This document shows, one piece after another, positions 54,301-63,300 of a stretch of DNA of 64,000 nt. This DNA comes from Cyclina sinensis (taxonomy: Eukaryota; Mollusca; Bivalvia; Venerida; Veneridae). The stretch's first letter is position 1; each line of letters starts with the position of its first letter. The translations under genes and the position numbers were made by a program. The notes below the pieces were generated by a model, which saw only the letters and a program-made list of their open reading frames with translations, searched no databases and was not told the DNA's origin. The stretch covers positions 15,788,111 through 15,852,110 of the forward strand of contig JAAONU010000016.1 of the NCBI GenBank assembly GCA_012932295.1, given 5' to 3'.

Positions 54301-57300
54301 GAGTGTACCTGAATACAACGTGAAACACAGCGAGTGTAAGGGATTATCTCATGAATAAATATGCCGATCTAAATTTGCCCATTAACTTGCATGTTAAGTT
54401 TGTTTGTGTTCTTGTCTCAGTTGATAACTCATATTTTTTGTTTGTTTCAGGTTTTAAATTTTGAGACAAGGTTTTAAGAGAAATACATAGCTGAAGGATT
54501 ATGTTCCACTCTAACCTGTCAACAGAACAGAAGTGGTAAACATTAAAATACTAGCTGTTTTTGAAGACGTCATCTTTGTGAAATAAAATGTTGTGCAGTC
54601 GTTATTGAATATACCAATATTCATCTCTGTAACACTGTAACACTGGTAAGCGTTTTCACTAAAACTTATCTCGAAAAGCGTAAACGGACTTACGTGGTTC
54701 CTTAGAAATAATTATAGACAGAATAAGCACATTTTCATTTCTATGGACTTATTTGGTTTCATTAGATATAAAAATTGACAACTATAAAGACGTAGACAAT
54801 AATATGTTTGATGAGCTCAGACGTGTTTTGCTACTGCTTAGTATTTTGAAAGTGTTTTCCACATTTGTTTCAAGCTATTTTATAATTACCTAGGGTTAAT
54901 TTCATTTCATTTTTCATCTCAATTCCAAGAGCAGCTCCGAGGCTTGAGCCCCCAAGTTCTTTTGTCCATTTCATTCCCGGTACTTTTATTGATTGGTTGA
55001 TATTTGACCTGTCGATTGATTGTATCAATAAGGCCTCTTCGTACCCTAGCAACGGTTTCGTAGTCATATCTTTTGCTAAAAATATTCATTAAATTTCAAA
55101 AACAACAACAAAACCTTTCAAGTTCATATGCTTAAGACGGGTATTAGTAGAATAAGAATATCCATAGTTAAGGAAAACCAGCCATAAAGAACATATGCGT
55201 TGATCATGTCACTTCGGGGTTTTCGGACTACAGTGATGGCTGCTGAATACATCAAGGAGTGCCTTAACTCTCGTGACAATTTAATAGTTTTATTTTCAAA
55301 AAACAAAAAGAAAGAAAGAAAAAACAAAAAAGAGATCTTAACATTCTACAGCATTCTTGTGATACAATAAAATTAATTCAAAATCACAGTACACAGCATT
55401 CATGATTGGAGAGGCAAATTGTAGACTTTTGGAGAATATTTTTTAAGGAATGACATAAAGTTATTTTCTTTAAAGTAGTACTGTTAATGATTTGCTTGAT
55501 GCTATACACAAGATGTTACTGCCAAAGGAATACCCATTTCATGTTCTGTTTTCACTATTTCATGCTGTTGAAAAAGGACGGTTAATATATTACCAGTCAT
55601 TATTATATTTTTGTTTACAGTTTTAAAAACGAGGATGCGGAGGTTTCAAACTGCTTTTTATATAAAATTATATCTGCCTCAAAACAATTTTATTATGATA
55701 TTTTGTTTTCTAGTACACTTGTATGTATTTGTCTGAACAAAAATACAAATATTAGTCTCATGACAGAGTTATGAAATATGTTTGATTTCGCCTGCTGAAA
55801 AATTGTGTAAGGATGTTTTCTCGCCTTGTTATTCCGTTGAAACCCTTACAGAAAAAATATATGTACAAGCAATTTCATCCGATCCAACTAAAATTATCAT
55901 CGTATGACTTTCTGAAACCGATGAATGCGCTGACTTTCAATTTGTAAACAAAAGACATAAACAACTGATAACGGATATATCGTCTTTGATAATGAGATTT
56001 AAAAGCCATAAAGTCACATTCTTTACATGTACGAAAATCATTGAAACGAGCTTATCAAAAACAATATTTGTCAGTCTTTACAAATTTGAATGTTTTCTCT
56101 CCATAATACACATTGTTCTCATTTGGACAACTCATTAAGAACCATCTAAGCATTTGATATAATCGTAGAATAACATATGTCATCTACCTGAGAGGAGAAA
56201 TTTGATTCAAATCAGTGCGGTGAAGTTTTTATTACTAAATATTTTCAAAGACGGTCCTACCTCAACACATCATTTTCTATATCCAGATTTATGTCATTTC
56301 TTTTCGGATGATCTTTTAAAACAGCGGTTGCTGTTTCCCGTACTACATCGTTTTCGTCATGAAGTGCGCTCCTCATCAGCGCATGCGCACTCTGAAATCG
56401 TAATAATTTTTTAATATTCTTTGAAAGCCCTAGATGCTGTAATCCTTTTGTCTGAGAAGTGCGATATAAATTTGATAAACGAAGCTAGAAAAAGAAATAC
56501 ATCGATGGATAAAGTCAAATATGTCGTCTGCATTTATTTATGTCCCGAATTGTAAATACTATCTGCAATTTACCTTTGCTGCATGTTACCAGCTTACTTA
56601 TTAGAAGAAAAAATGATATCTCTAAAACATAGAGGTATTAAATATGCAAATCTCTTGTACTGGATGTACCTCTCGAATATAAATTTAGATTTTAACGAAT
56701 TACTAGTACTCAGTCAAAATGTAACACTGAAGTACTAATTAACAAACTTCCAAGTCTAGATTTTGGACAATGAATAGTCTCCATAGTATCTTTACACCGT
56801 GCCATACATTCTTGTTGAATCTAAAATGGCAATGTTATGAATAAACCAACCAACATAGCTTGAAATACATGCTTGGGTGACCTTAAGTCCTAGAAAATGT
56901 TCCACAAATGTTCTCACAGCTGTTTAAACAAATGTTCCCTTTAAATCCCTTTAAACACTTTCACCAACTTTAACTGTCAAGACAAAAACACAATAACCGC
57001 AGGTTAGTTGCTTTGAATTTTACCAACGTTAATCAAGCTCTGCAACATTACACAAAGAGAACCAAGAAAAAGTTATCTATTCGGTAGTTAGAGTTGGAAC
57101 ACCAAAAGTGGTGTGCACTGTTAAGGGCAATAGTTTTAAAGATAACTCGAATTATTGGTAAGCTCCAATTGAACAAAACTAGTATTGTTTTACCTCATTA
57201 CAAGTGAATTGTCTCAAACTCTGGATAGCTGCTCTTCTCCATGCTGTGACACCAATATTTGGTTCCATATAGGATTTGATATGCTTGAGCGATCGCAGTT

Positions 57301-60300
57301 TTCCAGCATTACCGAGACTTTGAAGCAGCACCATTTTCGTTTCAATGTGCTTATTTCTTGTCAAAGTATCGTGTCTACTAGTTGCCCGTCTTTTCCGAAG
57401 CAGAGGTTTTGATTTAGCTGTCAAAATAATTGCGTAGCATATTCAAATTTATCAAAATATTTGTGTAATCTCTCTCTCTCTCTGCTTTCCAAACTATTGT
57501 TCATTCTTTTTAACATCCAAAGCTCAAGGCAATTACATATATCGTCATTAAATTTTGTAATTTTGTGGATTAGGGTTCACCTTGATTATGTTTAAGTGTA
57601 CTGTTAATACGGCCTCTACGACCAAAATATAAAAGCAGGCTCCAGCAACTGTGTATAAGTGTTTTGTTTTGTAAATATCTCAGTTTTCATTTCTTTTTTT
57701 AAATGACCTAAACTTCAAGAACCGTACGTGCCGTTTCTGTTGCTATTGAATATCAACTGAATAAATTCATGTGCCATGACACTTTTTAAAACACTGAATA
57801 ATACAGCCTGTAAACTGAATGCAAACAATTTCCACTATTATAAATGGAATCAGGTAACACATAAAAATTGTTTAAATCTGCAAAATTCGGGCAGCTAAAT
57901 AATTAAAGCAATAAAAAGTGAACACTATTATTCTGACGTCATAGAACCTGCTTACTTGCTTTGATATAAGGCACGAAAAAACAAAGGCATCAAATAATAA
58001 AATGTCATCTGTGTTGAATCTTTTCAGCATTGTACAAACTTGTATGCTACTTAAAGAAACATAGATTGTATTAATGTGTTCCATTCTGTTGTTCAGTAAA
58101 TCGTTTCAAGAAGATATCACTACAATCAGTATAGAATGCTTACTTTCGTTATGATGACCTAACCAGTTTTCTATTCTTTCTACAATTCTTTCCGACTCAC
58201 TGAAGTTGGTGTTGTGAAGAGATTTGACCAGGGCGCCTAGTGACAGACATGCTCTTATTCTTGTTTTTGTCAGCACAGGAGTCTCTGTTCAAAAATAAAG
58301 TATGACAGTAAAGGGACATATGAATAAGGGACGGAGTACACTTTTGTAAACATTTTAAAATATTTCAAATAATTTAGAAAATATATATTTCATTCATTTC
58401 GTTAGATGAGGTGAAATGTAATACTCTGAGTTTATGAAAAGGAGAAATATTTGACACTGTGGCTAAATCAACTCCTTATCTTTAATATCGGTCGGTTCCA
58501 AACCTGTTTGCACGGTTAAATCCTTTCTTTGATATAAGCAAGTATTGTTTTGCATTTTCGACCAGAAGGAACAGAAATCACATGTGTCCATTCCGATCGT
58601 GGTCTGCACAATACGCAAAGCCTTAAGATGTTTGGTCAAAATTCCGCTTTAGTTAAAAAAAGTACTTCCAAATCGAGAGATAGGCATTTCATTACTGAAA
58701 ACAATTCAGTCGAAATACTAGTAAGTGATGGACCTCAGGATTCTTACCTCCAGGCTGGACATCATTGTGGAAACACAAGTTTTCAATGTGTTGTACCAGT
58801 GCCTACAAGAGAAACACAAACAAAGTCAACCATAGTCACAGGCTATTTATACTGCCGCAAGGATGATGGGTGGTTACTGCAAAACTATAATTATAATAAC
58901 ACATACAGAATGGAGAAGATACACACTGACATGTCAGTAAACTCTCATATGTGTAATTTGAATTGTCTAAATACATTTAATTTACATTCAAAACAGAATA
59001 GAACAAATATTTTATTCGGCTTAATCGTTACAATCACATCACCATGAGATTAAAGTAATTGTTTTCGGTGCATATATCGAATGCGAATAAAAAAAGCTTA
59101 GAACCTAGTTCTTTATTTACATTATATTCATAAACATAAACTATTGTCACCTTGAATGAAAGAAAGTTGTTTTCACTTAAATAACATTAACAAAAAATAT
59201 ATGTTTCAAACTTTTTATTTTGATTAGGTGTTTAACCTGTTCAGGCGTGTCCAGCGTAATGCTGTGGAACAGACACCTGGCTAACTCGTCCTCGGTGACC
59301 TCTGAATTGTGCATGACGGATCTCAGGATCAGCAGCTGTGAGTCTGCACTTCCCTCTCCTGATACCAAATCTATAAATAGATTGCGCTCGTCAACGCATA
59401 AAGTGTCGTTCGGTGCACACTGTCGTGTCAAAGCCTCCGTGCCAAGATGGAGAAAATCCTCTTTGTCAAGGGAATAAAGTAGGGTCCGAAGATTGTGAAC
59501 GCATTCTGTTCGATTGGGGTTGTCTGAAAAAAATCAGTTAAGCTCTTAGCATAAACAGGAGGCGGTCACAAATAAAATTTTAATGAAGGGCTGCCGACGT
59601 GAACTTAGAAAATAACAAATTAGAACTAGGGAACATAGAATACATGTCTGCGTTTCTGAAATGAAGTAAGGCAAGCTAATACGATGGAGTCTTTCTAGCA
59701 ATAAAACTATAAAAATATACGCATAAATCTTGCTTTTTCTCTCAGGACGGGACTTGCAAACACATTTAATGCATCAATATAAATTAAATTATTGCGCTTT
59801 TTAATGAAAAATGCATAACAATTTTAGAAACAAACGTGTTTTTATCGTATGTTTATGCCTCTCAAAGACTAATGAAACGTATGTTAGACTTAGTGTTAGA
59901 AAATTATCACGAACGTGAATGTTAGTCGTATAAAATACGAACATGCACAGACACTTACATTTGTCTGTATATGAATGGATACAAGACAGGTTACTGTGTA
60001 TGTAATGTTCAACGTCTTGCAGCTTAAGTTTCTCTTCTTGTTTCTGAAAAGGTAAAATCACGGCACTTTTCATATTAAAGATGGTTTGCTGACAAAACTA
60101 TGCGGACAACATTACCCTATTCGTATTAGGATATGAGTTTAATAAGCAAAAGGGCCATAATGGCCCCGCGTCGAGGTCAATTAAAATAATGCTACACCTC
60201 AAATTTTAAAAGTCTCACCGTTACGGTTTCTTACAAAAAGATCTTTTAAGTTACCCTACATTAGTCAATATGAAATAAATGCACCACGGGGCAGACCAAA

Positions 60301-63300
60301 AAATGACCCAAAGTTCTAACAGTTCCGGAAGGAGATCAGACTCATATCAAGTTGCAGACCTTTGTTTCTTTGTAAAACATGTGACATCTATGGCGCAGCA
60401 AATATTGACCACATTGACATATTTACAACAAACTTTTAAAGGTCCACTAGGCAATGCTTTATGCCAATGTCAGAGAAGTTGATTTTAAAAAATATCTTCT
60501 ATATTATTATGTTAAATATGTGGCGCCTCGGGCAGGAACAAAAGTGACCCCTGAGACATTATTAGAACAAACTTGGTACAGACTAACTAGACAATGATGC
60601 TGCACACCTAATTTCAGACCTCCGGACCGGTAGTTTTTGCCAGAAAGATTTGTAAAGTTTTTTTATATAGAACCAGAATTCGACATGGAATGAAATTCTT
60701 TTAACAACTTTGGCACAGACAGCTTCATGCAAGGAACATTCTTGCCAAGTTTTATCAACTTTAACCTAGTGTTGTATAAGTTGTTGTACGTTGTTTAAAG
60801 TAAAAAAGTTGACGGCGCAAGACGCACGATACACGACGCTCGATTCACGATGGACACAGAGCGACCACAAAAGTTCACCTAGAGCACTTAGTGCTCAGGT
60901 CGATCTAAATACGATCGCGTAATTTGTAAAAAGTACACAGTATTCGGATGTCACATCATCCGTTCATTATAACTAAACCCCGGAATATATTGAAAAGGGC
61001 AGATAATCCAGAGACAGGGTTGCAAATTTTAATCGGGTGTTATTGTTACAAAGTAGAAATCAAAATGTCTTTTACATCAAACTCTGTGCAAAAAATATTT
61101 GTACTGCTGAATGATCATGAGTCAGACTCAAAGAAATTGAGAGGAAAAGGTTTATTTTGAATCAGTTGAGACTTACCTACCCAGATTTAACTGGTATGTT
61201 CCTAAGATTCACTTATAAACAATTTCAAACAACAATACTGACTAAGTTTACAAACACATGGTTAACATTCTTGACGGACTATTATTTGGGAGTCAGCAGA
61301 AAGCGACATCTATCTTATTCACACGTAAATGAAAAGAAGAAAAATCATCAGGTAACAATTTTTTAAAGCTCTGTCCGTTCTTTTTCACTTAAAGATAAGT
61401 TGTACTCGATAAAACAGAAGTAAAGCAAACATTATTTCCGAAGTAGAAAGGAACAGAAATATTTGAAATCCAAATGTTCATTTTAATGGTGTACAGGTAC
61501 TTCATAAAGTTTTGAAATATGAATTTAGGATTTAGGATTAAACAGAATTAGAATGATAGCTTGATAGAGCAACACAGCACGGGTACCAAACTGCGACATG
61601 GAGCCATGTTTTCTTGGTGTTGCTGTAGCACGGGAGGACCGAGGACGCTCACATTGCAAAATAAATATGTTAGAAAACAACGACAAATAATCAGTACTAG
61701 ACAGGACAGTATAAAAATAGCTATTTTAATTCTATACACACATTCATCTTACCTGCTTTACAGTTATGGTGTCATTGCTCAAGTCATGCAACGTCTTGGA
61801 AACACCTTCGTTGTGTTTTCTGAATAGAACAAAATCAAACGCTTAGTTCTGTAATCAACTGCAAAAGTTCGTATACACGGAATGAAAGGACCTTTTTATA
61901 TTAACACTAGTCCTTTTAAAACAAAGCTGAAACGGACAACTTCTGTAGCACTCTTTTGAATTCCTAAACTTGAAGAATGTTTACCTTGAAGGGTTGCAAG
62001 TTGTCTCGACAATGTATTTGACCATGGACCAAAACAACTTTCAAAACGTTTTCCATGCAATAAGATACATTTGCGAAAATCTGATTAAATAGTAGAAAAT
62101 CCAATCTCAAAATGGAAGCACTTAGAGAAAAACAGTGACAAGTGTTCTTGAAACAGTCTAGAAATTATCAGTTATACCTTTTAGACGTCATTTTCACATT
62201 TGTCCTTGCTAGTGTGCTAATTTTTGGAAACTCTGTAACATAAATAAATCTCCTGTTATAACATTCATTAATATCCAGTTACAAAAATTCTCAGTTAGGA
62301 TAAAAACATAATGTATTATGCCTGGTCATTACCAGTTGATTATTCAAAGATAAATGAAGATGAAATTCCTGTAAAAGAATTGAGGGCATGACTGTAAAGG
62401 TAACGAAATATTTACCGCCTGAAGATGTTCCTTCTACATCGTGGACATCATGGTATTTCTTTCTGCAAAGACAAAAATAAGCAATATACAAAAGCTATTT
62501 ACGTTAATATAATAAAGACTGTCACCACTAGATACACGTTTATATTTTTAAAAGCACATATTTTAGTTTATATAGTTAATGGATAACTAATGGAAATCGT
62601 GTATTCTCTTTTCAATTACATTGAGGGACTTCCTAGAATACGTTTTAGCTGCAGATTAAAAAAAACAATAATAATGATTATAGAAAAATTGTTGATAATA
62701 ATAATAATAATAAGTTAAATTAAAAGTCAGAAAGTTACATGTAAAATAAACATAGACTACAAGAATTAATGACCGCCGACTCAAGTGTTTGCGTATGGTT
62801 TATCTAATTCAGCAAAGAAGCTAGTAAGTTAATGTTAGTTGTTCAATTTTTTTGCTATATATATTGTAATTAAGTGATGTAAGTTTCGTACGCATTTACG
62901 GAAAACTTGATAAAAAGTTTTCTTACATGAAGAATTTATTAACTCACTTAACTAGAACTGGTTTCAGATAACACGAATGGAATAAAATACTTTTATGTAC
63001 CCCAAACGACTTTACACCTACCCCCTACTGCAGCATTAACAAAGAGACATAATGTTATTGAAATAATATAAAAAATGAAGCTAAAGGTGTAATAAATTAT
63101 AAGGTTTGCATGAAATAACAATAGAAAACGGTTCACTATAAATAAAAAAGTTATCTCTCTTTTAAAATACATTACATCTCAAATTCAAAATTAAGCAATA
63201 GAATCTTATACATACGAATTGTACTCAAACCTCTCTCGAAATAAGAATACAATTTTAATCGAATTTTATGAAAAAAATATGATAATGACTTTTTTCGTAA

